From Erythrocercus mccallii (Eukaryota > Chordata > Aves > Passeriformes > Dicruridae), in the NCBI GenBank assembly GCA_013397435.1, contig VZRG01000855.1, positions 124,001-188,000 on the forward strand: DNA of 64,000 bases, given 5' to 3'. Shown here in pieces: positions 53,950 to 64,000 of the stretch (its first letter is position 1; each line of letters begins with the position of its first letter). The notes under the pieces are model-generated. The model did not search any database and had not been told where the DNA came from. It worked only from the letters and a program-made list of their open reading frames with translations. The position numbers and the translations under genes are program-made.

Positions 53950-53955
53950 AATAAA
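53950..53955 (+). terminator. LTR poly(A) signal AATAAA
   Basis: This is a canonical hexamer in the inferred R region, sense to the host gene. It could prematurely end some CDC42SE2 transcripts. Confidence 0.55.
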
Positions 53956-56178
53956 CTGGACTAATCCCCCCCCCACCCCAGCATCGGCTTCTTATCTTCA
54001 CTGAAATATTCCAGCATAGCTTTGGGGTTCGCAAGACCAGGTCTGCTTCGGCCAGCCCTTGGAGATCTGGGTTCGCTCCGCCCGGAGCTTCAGGAGAACA
54101 AGCCCAGGCTTGCCTAGCACTTGCTGCCTGTGAGCTCAAGGGTAAAGCATCTGCTGTGGGAAACGACGGCAGCTGCCTTCCCTGCAACTGCCTGGGCTCT
54201 CTGCCCCCTGCGGAGACATTTGGATACAAAATCTACAAAGAATAAGGAGAAATTGTGACAAATGGAACAAAAGTTCCTCTTCTACAGATAGTTAAAGACA
54301 AGACAATCTTGATTAAAAAAAGGAAGGTGCATCACTTGGCATTTTATATATGGAACACACATATTGATTTGGATTTGGTTGGAAACACATTGTACAAAAT
54401 CAGACTAGATAGATCAGATCAACATGTTATTTCCTTTCTAATGTATTGTACTGTGCCCTATGCTTTTGGGACACAGATAATATGGAATGACAGAGAAGTA
54501 TCTTTAGATGCATGATATATTAATAGAACTTAAGTAATATATAAATATGGTACACGCAATGTATTTTTACTGCATATGAAATAAGACAAAATTGTGTGTA
54601 TAAAACAGGCATTAAAAATTACACTCATAACATTTGGGTAAATGCTAAAAAGTTGTCAGTAGAAAAGTTATCCTTCCTTTGTGATAACTTGATAATATTA
54701 ACAAGTATTAATAAAGAAACGGTTCTCCTTGATAGAAACATAATTGTGTCTGTGTTTTAGAGAAGAATGATTAAAACAAGGATTTACTACTTGTGACTTA
54801 AATACCAAAATTTGTTATTCTGAATGTGAGGTGCAAAGATGCAGCCTGCCCCTGCCACAGATTTGTTGTTTGTGTAGACATTGAGGACAGTAGGTATTCT
54901 GTTGCCTGTTTTCTTACAGTTTACTGTACTGAGATCCTAAGATATAAAAAGCCAGGACATCATACAGCTAGATGATTTCCATACATTTCTGTGTGGAAAA
55001 AGAGAAGTTGTCGCTTTTTCTTGTTTTGTAAAGTGGGATAAATTAAATGGGTAAGCAATAGAAGAAAGGTGCCATATGTATGAATTTTAATAAGGAAGCA
55101 TTGTTTTCAGAGATTTTGAATTCACAGTATGGCAATATGCATCATCCCCCCTGAATTTCTTCAGTTTCCACCATGTATTACTTTATGCTTTAGTGCACAT
55201 TCCTCATCTGCACCTGCAATACCACTTTCATTTGTAGGTGGCCTGCTGCAGGTAAAATCTATGCAGACTTTTGTATTGTAGGGTCCTTTGCAATGCTGTT
55301 TGTCATGTTTCACTTAGACTTGGATTTCTGATATGTTTGTAGCAGCCATCTCAAATATATCTGGAACATGCTCTTCTGAAGCCTAACAGATTCTTTTCTT
55401 TATACCCACCAAATGTAGGCTGGCACTTGACTTTGGAATATCTTTGTGTGAGACTTCGTACAAAGGTTGACTTCACTTGCAATTTCAACTTTTAGCAGAG
55501 AAGTAATTGTCAGCCTCCCAAGATCTAAGTTTTAACTTTTTTTTTTTTTTTGAGAGGAGCTCTCATGAAGAGCAGAGAGGAAACTGCAGAAAGGAGAAAA
55601 AAATCCAAAACTTGTCTTTTTCATACAGGCAGAGAGCTTGCCTGATTCAGAAGTGTTGCCATCGCTTATGAAAGGGCTTGAGCTAAAGAAGTGCAGCCTG
55701 ACCTCTGGACAAAATCTGTAGATAGTGAAAAAAGATCACTTCTTCCCCGAAAGCCAAAAATACAGGGGAGTAAAAAAGAAATTTTATGTATTTCTGGACC
55801 CATCAGTGGCAATTGTGTGTTTAAATAAACAAATCACAGTTTTGAATTTCTTGCAACAAGTAGTCTTTGGAACTATGAAAAACAGCATTTCAGTGAAATG
55901 TTTGTGGCTTTGCTGAAGGGCAGGTTAAATAGATGGTATAATTAGTTTAACTTTGTAGGCAGAAGTTCAAAATTGTTTATAAAGTTTCAAGAAACTTGCA
56001 GGGTTAAAATATTTTCTGTTATGCAGCTATTGGAGGCTTTTTGATTTCTGATCTGGTATTTTAAAGGAAGTGCTACCATGTGGGTGCAAAGCATCACTGA
56101 CAGGTTAAGAATAGAAAAGATTTTTTTTCTTCATTTTTACTTCATTTCTGTGGTAACTGAAATGTGATCCAGTTTCAC

Positions 56179-56204
56179 TGCACATTCAAAGTGCACATTC
56201 AAAG
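56179..56204. repeat. 13-bp tandem duplication
   Basis: tgcacattcaaag occurs twice head-to-tail without a mismatch (56179-56191 and 56192-56204). Confidence 0.9.
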
Positions 56205-56264
56205 CAAAGCTTCTTAGGTGGGTCTTCGCTCTATTTCCATTCCTCTCAAGACACACAAGCCTGT

Positions 56265-56310
56265 TTCTGCTTCAGTTTCAAGATCAGTTTTGCTTCTGCT
56301 TCAGTTTCAA
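56265..56310. repeat. 17-bp direct repeat, 29-bp period
   Basis: ttctgcttcagtttcaa occurs at 56265-56281 and 56294-56310, 60 bp after the tandem duplication at 56179. Confidence 0.85.
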
Positions 56311-59300
56311 AATATTTTTTTCTTTTCATGGTGTAAAGATTGCCTGTTATGACTACACAATCCAAATTCTTCAGCTTTTTGTCAAGGGAACAAACTGAGG
56401 AAAGCCATTAAATGATGGCACTTCATATTCCACTTCTAGAATCCTTTTACAGGTCTTTTCCTCTCATCTCATCGTTGTTGTGCTCCTTGTCACCCATTGC
56501 CCTCCTAGTAAAAGGGGAAGTGTTTTGGCACAAGCCAAAGGGAAAAAAAATATTTTAATAGATTTTACATTTTTTTTGTCCATTGATACCGAATGTTTTA
56601 GTAACTTGACCTAAACTGCCAAGAAGGATAACAGTCAAGTTAGTTAATCATAATATATATTCATAATAACATAATCATTCTATTTCCCTCCTGCTAGGAA
56701 AAAAATCCACAAGGAACTCAAATAGAGAATACAGGACTCGTAGTTAGGCTGACATGGTTGGGGCATTTACTTGTTTTGTCAGAAACATCTTGAAAACAAA
56801 GCTTTAGATGGTACAGATGCTCAGGGGTATGTATGTATGATGAAGTTCTTTACAGTAGCATCATAAACATTAATTTGTTTTATAGATGACCATTAGTCAC
56901 ATTGCATTACTACTTATTACTAGATTAGTGGTGTATAAATGTATTCTAAGGGTAATTATTTATGGTATGGTATCAAGCAGTTTGAGGTATGGGTAAAGCC
57001 TAGTGGGGTTAAATTTTGCTGAGCCCTGTCAGCATTTTTTATTTCCTTACAACACAAAGTGTATTGTATGTCTTCCCCTCCTGAAAGTCACCGTGATTAA
57101 GTCAGCTGATCAGCCACAGCTTCTGTGGTCCTGGAGAAGACAGGGGCCACTTCCCAAGCACAGTACTTTTAACTCCCAGAACACAAAATCAGTCCTTCAC
57201 CCTAAGTCAGTCACTCAAGAAGGCTTGTGAGCTTCTCAAGGATGGAGCATGGAAAGCCACAGACAGTAGAGGGAAATGAGCATAACTACGTTTAATTTCT
57301 CCCTAAGTAGGAAGTGATTGTACTGCTTCTCAGCTTCTTCCAATTCAATTTACTGAAAAAATCAATCTTGTGTTAATTCTTACAATGCATAAAACATTGT
57401 TATGCATGTATTCTTACAGATGTAAGACCTCAGAAAATACAAGTTTGAAATGAAATCCTGGCAAAACTAATATTTATGGTGTCCTCTGTAAAAGGACACC
57501 TTTGTAACCTTTCCAGGCATGTTCCCCTACTGCTTTCTCTTGTGTTACATTCCTCGTAAAGAGGTGATTTTTTATAGTACTCCCCACGTCCCTTTACACA
57601 TTCTAATTGATCATTTTGGTTCTGGCTGGGACCATGTCTACAGGAACAGCGCATTGTAGTAGGTTCAGCTGTGCAGGACAGCAGAATAGTTGCTGTTGGG
57701 AAGTCATGTTGTGCATTAGATGTCTTGTGATCTACTCCAGCCTGCCTCACCTGGTTCATTGGCCTCAATGTCTGTTAGCAGTGGGAGAGCATCAGTTAGT
57801 CTTCTAGTTCAGCTTCATCTAAAAAAAAAGTCTAAGTTGTGCACTCCAAGGCTAGTTTAAAATTAAAATTGAATCATGATGAGTGAGAACTGGTGAAGTT
57901 GCTTCAAAAGCATTCTCAGGATCCAAGCTAAAACAGTAATGGAAATGCAAGCTGAGTACTCCTGCAGAAAAAAAACCAAAAATGAGTAAATAATTTTTTT
58001 GTTTGCTTTCACAGTGGCACTGCATTTACATACTGTTCAATAGCCTCAGTAGGCACATGTCAGGGGGTAACAGACTGATGGCCTTTGATAAGGAAATCAC
58101 TTAAGATAAGAGACCTGGTTTGGTGACCGTGCATTTTAACCAGTGGTTACTGGTTGACTAGCTGGTGATTAGTGGAGAATCATTTACAGTCATTCACAAG
58201 GTCCAGTACTTTGTTACTTGCATGCCAGTGATCTTAGCAACAAGTCAAGGAGTAATATAAGTTGCTTAGCTCAAAAAAGAAGTTAAATTGTTGTAAAAAC
58301 TCATAAACAAGATAAGAAAAATCTAAAATGTTTGGGTGTGTCTACATCTTCTCTGCATCAAAATTATATTAAAATGAAGACATTATGGATATATTGTTTA
58401 AATACGTAGATTTGGCTGCTTTTTTTTTAAAGAGGGGGGCAACTGCTGCAGACATGAAACAACTTTGTTTTAATTAGAGTAGTGTATTTTCATACAGCTG
58501 TCTAGATCATCTTTCTGTGTCAACATCACAGCATATTACAGTATGTGATGTGTAAATACAACTTCTTTTAAGGCTGGAATACTTTATTTGATCAATTGAC
58601 TGATTTTGTAAAGTTCTTTGGAATTAGAGAATTCACTTGTAGTTTTAGCATAGATCAGATCATTGTATTTAGCTGTTCTTACAAAATTTTATACATTCCT
58701 CCTCATCCCAGCTATTCATAGTACGCAAGAAGGTACTGAAACATTCTGAAATCTGGTTTTTGTAAAAGGGAAAAGATGCAGGACAGGATTAAATGTGTTT
58801 TGTACTTGCTGGCTAAACCCTGTGATGTATTCTCAAACTATGGGCTCTGATTCATAAAGATTTCGTCTGTAGCTATTGAAATAGTAGCTAGCCCAGTCGA
58901 GGCATGTACCTTTGTGCCTTGAGTCTCTGTGGTCTTACAGTCTCATAGCCAATTAGAAATAGAGATCATACAACAAGACAGAGTGAACTTCAAGGTAATG
59001 GGAAGGTTTAACTTGAGCTCAAGTAATTTTTTAGCTGTTAAACTCTACTTTGTACAATACACCTTAAACTGAGATATTGGAACTGTTTTTCATGGCTTTT
59101 TTTTTTCCCCAAATGCAGGCATTTTTAAGAGTATGGGCATATGGTGACTACACACCGCATGAATTGCTCTGTATAAGCTCATGGCTCTGGTCTAAGAAGT
59201 GAGGATAGGGTTTTCTTATTTTTCTCCTTTACATGCAATGCTTAGCTGCAGGCAGGCAACCAAAGGAGCTTTAATTAGGGAATTTCTTTACTGTCTCTAA

Positions 59301-60027
59301 TTTTTTCATTTGCATGTTATTAGATTACTAACAAATGAAGCTGTGACTCTGAAAATTGGGAAGCAGAGGTTAAGCAATTTTTACCTTCTGTCACACAGTA
59401 TAGGAATCAGAAGAGTCCCTGAGCTGGCATTTTGCCTCACTACTGCACTGCACCCCTTCAACTCACAGTCGAGAATCATGCAGACTGGAAGTTATCTTGA
59501 GTGTATGGGTTCAGAATTCAGTAAAGATATGTCTGTGACTAACCCTGATCAAACTCAAGGTACTGTTCTGGACATTGCCATGAAGTATGTTACAAATAGT
59601 GACCTCAGGGCATGCAACTAAGAAGTTCCTTAAGTTAGTGGCTTCACAGACTATTCTAACACATTTTGATCCTTAATTCTTGTTTTGAACGACTCAAATT
59701 TGATCTTATGATTTGAGTACAAATATAGCCAGAAGTTACTGTATGAAACATTGCAAATACCGGTTAATAAATGTGGAATTTAGTAAGGTTATTTACAAAT
59801 GTTTTGTTGGCCTAAATGTTAGGAGTGGTATCCGTGCTTGTCTGGCAAACATCCTCCAAGGAAAAAGGACAGTAACCTCTGAATTTGGTCTCTGTTTTTT
59901 GACTCTGTTGAAATATCTTACAGTGTACGCAATATCCTTCCTATAGATGGTTAACTTCTACATTTATGACACATACTGGTTTTGCCTTTTCAGTGAATCT
60001 CAGATGTTTTCTTTACCTTCCTTTCAG

Positions 60028-60129
60028 AAAAGACGACGGCGGATTGATCGAAGCATGATTGGGGAGCCGACAAACTTCGTTCACACAGCTCATGTAGGAT
60101 CTGGAGACCTATTCAGTGGAATGAATTCA
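60028..60129 (+). CDS. CDC42SE2: CDC42SE2 coding exon 2 (basic cluster plus CRIB motif)
   Basis: This exon encodes 34 codons, residues 19-52 of the protein. It opens with the basic run KRRRR (residues 19-23), thought in the family to help hold the protein at acidic membrane lipid. The CRIB motif follows, IGEPTNFVHTAHVG (residues 29-42), matching the consensus I-S/G-x-P-x(2-4)-F-x-H-x-x-H-V-G; His37, His40 and Gly42 are the characteristic positions for contact with CDC42-GTP. The exon is bounded by a pyrimidine-rich acceptor (ttaccttcctttcag, ending 60027) and the donor gtaagc (60130-60135). Both ends are phase 0, so it joins cleanly to the exon at 33734-33787. The family's last segment of about 32 residues, starting after Asn-Ser, is not in the window and must lie beyond 64000. 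No frameshift or stop is seen. Confidence 0.97.
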
Positions 60130-63100
60130 GTAAGCATGAGTGGATGAACCTCATTTCATATTAGACAGAGTATAGGAACACTGTGTGTTGTAGCTGAAGC
60201 TATGAGTCTTTCAACTATAAGAAAAAATCTGTGTGAAACCGAAGTATGACCTGATAGCATTTTAACTCCAAGTCCTAAAAACTTGCATTCAAGAATATTC
60301 AATAGGATTTTTAAAATTCCTATATTTATTCATAATGCATTTTAGATGCTGTACAAATGATATAGAATACTTTCTAAAGCAAAAATTCACTCTGAGTACA
60401 TGTATGAACCAAAATAGAGGTATACTGGAAAAGATACTCAGGTATTATATAGAAAAAGCCAAGTGTCTTAGAGTTGAATAGGTTTCTTACCTTAAAGTTG
60501 TTTTAAATATAGCTCATATAAAACTAACTTACCTCAGTTTGTGGTGCACACAAATTTATGTTTGGGTGTTCCTGTTGAGCTTTTTCTATATTCTGTAGCC
60601 CTGTTTGCAGTGTGAATTATTTCTAGAGCAAGCAGGGTCACAGGTAAGATTTTTTGGCTTCCTGTAGAAGATAGGTGCAATAAATATTTTTAGCTTTCTG
60701 AAACTGAAAAACAGAAGCTAAGATAGATAATGAAAATGAGCTTATGGAAATAAATGTATCTTATACAGCTTCAAATTTCTGTGAAATGTCAATCTGTTGC
60801 TAAGGTCAATAATATAAAATATAGAAACTGGTTGTATGTAGATGAAAAATACTTCTTGAATTTATTAGTCATCTTTAAAGGAAAATATTTGGAGATGACA
60901 AACACTTGTTGACATAGAGGAAAAATCTCTGTCAGAGGTATGAGAATAGAAAGCAGAGTTAAAAAAGACAGTTTTAATGTAGGTAAGGGAGGGCAGTTGT
61001 AGTTCCAACTAGTGTAAGTTGGTCTTACTGGGATCAGACAAAAATTTTTGTAACTCAGCATGTAATGAGGAAGGGCAAAGCTAGAAAATTCAACATCAGA
61101 AAATGCACTATATTTTCCCAGAAACAACATTGTGGACTGGAAATAATTTCTAGTAAAACCTCCGTAATCAAGTTAAATGGCCAAACACAGATTCCACTTG
61201 ATAAAATTTAGTTGAAGCCAATTCCTTAGTTAATGCAATATATTACATTAATATTTAAAGCCAGTATAAATTGAAATAATAAACTGATAATAGTATGACC
61301 AGCTTGTTTGATTACTTTTTTAAGCGTGGCTTTTGCGTTTTCATTATTTGCTGTTTCTCCTGAGGGAACCTTCCTCGTTCTGACATCTGAGGTGCCTTAT
61401 TTGAGTTTGTGTAGATGGCCGAAAACTTTATTTTTTTCACTTTCTGCCTATTTGCCCTCACCTTTGTCTTGCATAATGCTCAGTTTAGGTAATCATTATT
61501 GCCTCTCTACGTAAACTTTTTCATTTTGAATGCTTCTAAGTAGCTCTTTCTCACTTTTTTTTTCTTTTTATTTATTTGGATAATATGCTGCATCTGTGAC
61601 CAGAGAGATTTTTCTGATCCTAGATGGAAAATATCTGTATGTAAAAAATAATCCTTCCCACTCCCCCGCTTCGGAAGCTCAAATGTCTACTTTCTCACAC
61701 TGCATATTTTCTGCCTCTTCTGTGGTGATCTCCACATTCATTCTTTGCAGTGTTAATTCCAGATTACAGCGTTAACTTTCTTCTGCTTCATAATTTCCAT
61801 TATAATATGGACATTATATTTATTTAGGAACCTCTTTGTGCTTTCTTTTTCCAAATAGCTTGGGTGAATACCTGCAATTTAATTACTGTTTTCCCATTTA
61901 AATTTGGTTCTTTATTCACTTTCTGTCGGCCCTGTGCCTTTTTTCATCAGCATTTTTCTTTGTCATACATCTTTATGATTCTGACTGAATAATTTTCTGA
62001 CTATTCAGAATATTTCTGAAATATTTTTGGTTTTTTGTTTTCCTTCTCTGTAGAGTGCCTTGTTCTTTTGTCAGAGGTGCACTTAAACAGCAGGAGCCCT
62101 CTGTGCACTGTTTCTTGCTCATTCCCATCCCTTTTTTCCTTATTTTGTTTTCACAGTCCATGGTGAAATCTCTTTCTTCTGCTGCCTCATATTCTTCAGT
62201 TCAGTCTTTAATTTCGTGTCTGTCATATAGTTTTCCATTATTTTCTTTCTCAAGGTCTGTCTGTCCTGTTTCCTAATTCTGAAAGGGAAGGAAAGAAAAG
62301 GAAAGAAGGAAATCTAATGAGATACATAAGCAGCACAATAGTTTGCATGATCCTTAATGGTCCTCTTTCCTTTCCAAAAACTTTAAAATCCTTAAGTGCC
62401 ATCTAAACTGGACATAAGATAGGAGAGCCTTGCTGTTACATATCATCAAAGAAAGGCAATGGCATCTTTGGGAAAGAAAAAAACTAAAAAATGCATTTTA
62501 CAGTGCTTATTCTTGTTGCTCAAACAGCCTCAAAAAGAGGATGCTCCAGGAAGAATACCTCCTTATAAGCTTACAAATGTTCAACCTTTTTGGTCAGCAA
62601 TTTAAACACTGTATGTCTCCTACAAAAGTTTTCATATACAAAATAGCTACTGAACTGTTAATGCAGACTAGTTTCGTTTTTTGCATTCTCTGTTTTAAGG
62701 GCAGCAGTGTGCATTTAAGACTGATGCTTCCTTATCCAGTAACTCGTGTGACTCATGAACTGGAGAAATTAGTCTAACTTTTAGAAATACTCATAAAAGC
62801 TTACACTTTAGCCTTGCAATTTGTGTTGATTTGCTCCTTTCCAAAATTTTCAAGTCTTTTAAGCAAGTTGTTAGGCTGAAAGGTGATGTGGCTGAAAGGA
62901 GATTTTTGTAGGGTTTTTTTTTTCTGGAGTCAGAGGTCATTCAGATAAAATTACCAGCATCCTGTATTCACTCTTGTGAATACATGTATGTGTGGATTAA
63001 TTATTTTCTGAGGAAAAAACTTAAATTCAAACTTTGTTTTTTTCACGGGCAGCAAAAGATGCTTGATGAAGAAGGTGAGCAGCTTGGTAAAATGTGACAG

Positions 63101-64000
63101 TTCTTAAATACGCCCCCATGCACTTCGGCACACTCATTTACTGAGTTTGTAGTCTTTGATGTCAGATGCACTAGAAAATTGGCTCTGAAGAAAAATAAGA
63201 TGGTAATATTGCTTTGCTGCGGCTGTATCACTTATTTTAGCAAAAGGCCGAAGGATAAAGTGGTTTTACATTATACTGCTTAAATACACAGGAACACCAT
63301 CTTCTGCATAGCCTTGCAATATGCCATATTGTTTAAGATAAAGATCAAAAAACCATGCTCTTTTGTCTCATAGGTTTGAAAAACTGCATGGAAGAATGAG
63401 TTTGCTGATGCATTCTGTACATTAGCATGTGTTTTGTTTGCCGTGGAAAAAAGAAATTATTTCCTTTGTCTTTGTAGACGGGGAATATTGTGCAAGCTGC
63501 TTGGAAATATTTCTCTTGTGCTGTTTTAATACAGCTTTCCACTGATGTTTTTAGATCTCTCTAAAGGAGGAGCATAGATGAAATAATTACAAGTGGTGCC
63601 CTGCAGTCATAGCCTTGAGTGAATGTTATTTTCCATTCTTTCTGTAGTTGTTATGTGTGCTCTGGGATGCAGAGAAAAAAGGGCCAAACCTTTAAGATTC
63701 AAATTATCTTCCTGCAGGCACTTGTACATGATTATTTTGACTCATGCAACACAAGCAGGAAAGAGCTATGGGTTCCTTTTCTGTTTGGTGATGGAGGCGG
63801 CGAAAATCATAGCAGGATGTGCATATCTTGAAACATGGGGCATGAAACAGGGGGCATGAAGGGTGTGTTCTTGTGTATTTATATGCATCAGGCCAAAAAT
63901 ACCTTCAAATCAATGATATTAGGGAAGTTCAGGTTGACCATGGTTTTAAAAATAAATGCCCTCCATTTAAAGGAACAGTATCAATTAAGGAAAGCATTGT
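60130..64000 (+). other. CDC42SE2: CDC42SE2 following intron, 5' part
   Basis: The intron begins with donor gtaagc and runs off the window. If it were retained, translation would add five residues (VSMSG) and stop at 60145-60147. The rest is AT-rich, with pyrimidine-rich stretches around 61310-62060, a purine-rich run at 62280-62312 and a SNAP-like microexon look-alike at 63053-63074 (see findings). The terminal coding exon of the gene was looked for and not found. Confidence 0.85.

Larger units (their letters stand above)
53595..54218 (+). mobile_element. Solo endogenous-retrovirus LTR, sense
   Basis: A GC-rich block of about 620 bp begins TGTTGCATTG and ends about CGGAGACA in otherwise AT-rich DNA. 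Inside, in LTR order, are CCAAT (53682-53686), inverted CCAAT (53741-53745 and 53834-53838), a GC box (53852-53857), TATAAAG (53906-53912) and AATAAA only 44 bp after the TATA (53950-53955), followed by a C-rich run and about 240 bp of U5-like sequence. A TATA box and a poly(A) signal this close fit a U3-R-U5 layout rather than a host promoter. AGACA is present at 53590-53594 and 54214-54218 and may be the target duplication, which would put the right end at 54213 and leave a non-canonical terminus. No primer-binding site, gag, pol or env follows, so it is a solo LTR. Family not identified. Confidence 0.75.
33788..60027 (+). other. CDC42SE2: CDC42SE2 intron between coding exons 1 and 2 (26.2 kb, phase 0)
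   Basis: The intron runs from the GT of gtaagt to the AG of ctttcag. It contains the antisense CR1 at 36082, the G/T-rich tract at 42895, the tetranucleotide repeat at 47511, the sense CR1 at 49380 and the sense solo LTR at 53595, each described separately. I saw no reading frame in it with recognisable homology other than CR1 remnants. Confidence 0.9.
54219..60027. other. Intronic sequence between the LTR and coding exon 2
   Basis: This is AT-rich with a T15 run (55537-55551) and the short duplications listed at 56179 and 56265. A 103-codon frame at 59310-59621 and others are open but unrecognised. Confidence 0.5.

Noticed and set aside
53595..54218. GC-rich block considered as a CpG-island host promoter
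   Set aside because: AATAAA lies only 44 bp after the TATA box and the edges are abrupt, which fits an LTR; there is no exon with a donor that I can support.
57430..57768. 112-codon antisense frame with several cysteines
   Set aside because: Cysteine spacing fits no domain I know and the frame lies mid-intron.
1..64000. CRISPR arrays, tRNA, rRNA, phage or operon structures
   Set aside because: None seen; the window is vertebrate intronic DNA.

Overview
This is a stretch of vertebrate nuclear genome, most likely from a bird. The evidence is several decayed, 5'-truncated CR1 LINE pieces with the bird-type 3' end, a GC-rich solo retroviral LTR, AT-rich intronic sequence and a tiny assembly gap (NNN) inside an AT microsatellite. 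CR1 also occurs in turtles and crocodilians, so bird is an inference. There is no prokaryotic-type gene organisation. Apart from the two exons named below and decayed CR1 protein remnants, the open reading frames are short, unsupported and look like chance.

Only one gene can be recognised: CDC42SE2 (CDC42 small effector 2, SPEC2), on the + strand. Its first coding exon (33734-33787, 18 codons) carries the cysteine-rich membrane anchor and follows about 270 nt of 5'UTR in the same exon (acceptor about 33463). The second coding exon (60028-60129, 34 codons) carries the basic cluster and the CRIB motif that binds CDC42-GTP. The two exons join in phase 0 across a 26.2 kb intron. The last coding exon (about 32 residues in the family) and the 3'UTR are expected to the right of the window. 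The promoter and first non-coding exon were not found and are probably to the left.

Layout: 1-33463 is upstream intron or flank, with a 37-A homopolymer (1940-1976), an AT repeat with the gap (about 5849-5875), a GC-rich block with GATA and AP-1 motifs (about 10020-10370), GC-rich blocks of unknown origin (about 18430-18720, 19790-20000, 30840-31180), a two-decamer p53-type site (20394-20414), a 1 kb CR1 reverse-transcriptase remnant (about 21738-22762) and a CR1 3' end (about 29941-30110). 33788-60027 is the large intron, with an antisense CR1 3' end (about 36082-36560), a G/T-rich tract (42895-43078), a GGAT/AGAT microsatellite (47511-47575), a sense CR1 3' end (about 49380-49680) and a sense solo LTR with TATA box and poly(A) signal (about 53595-54218). 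60130-64000 is the beginning of the next intron.

No new multi-gene system was found. The most testable ideas are that the sense LTR could start a shortened, anchor-less CDC42SE2 transcript, that the 5'UTR exon carries two poly(A) signals before the start codon, and that intron 1 holds a few candidate regulatory motifs.
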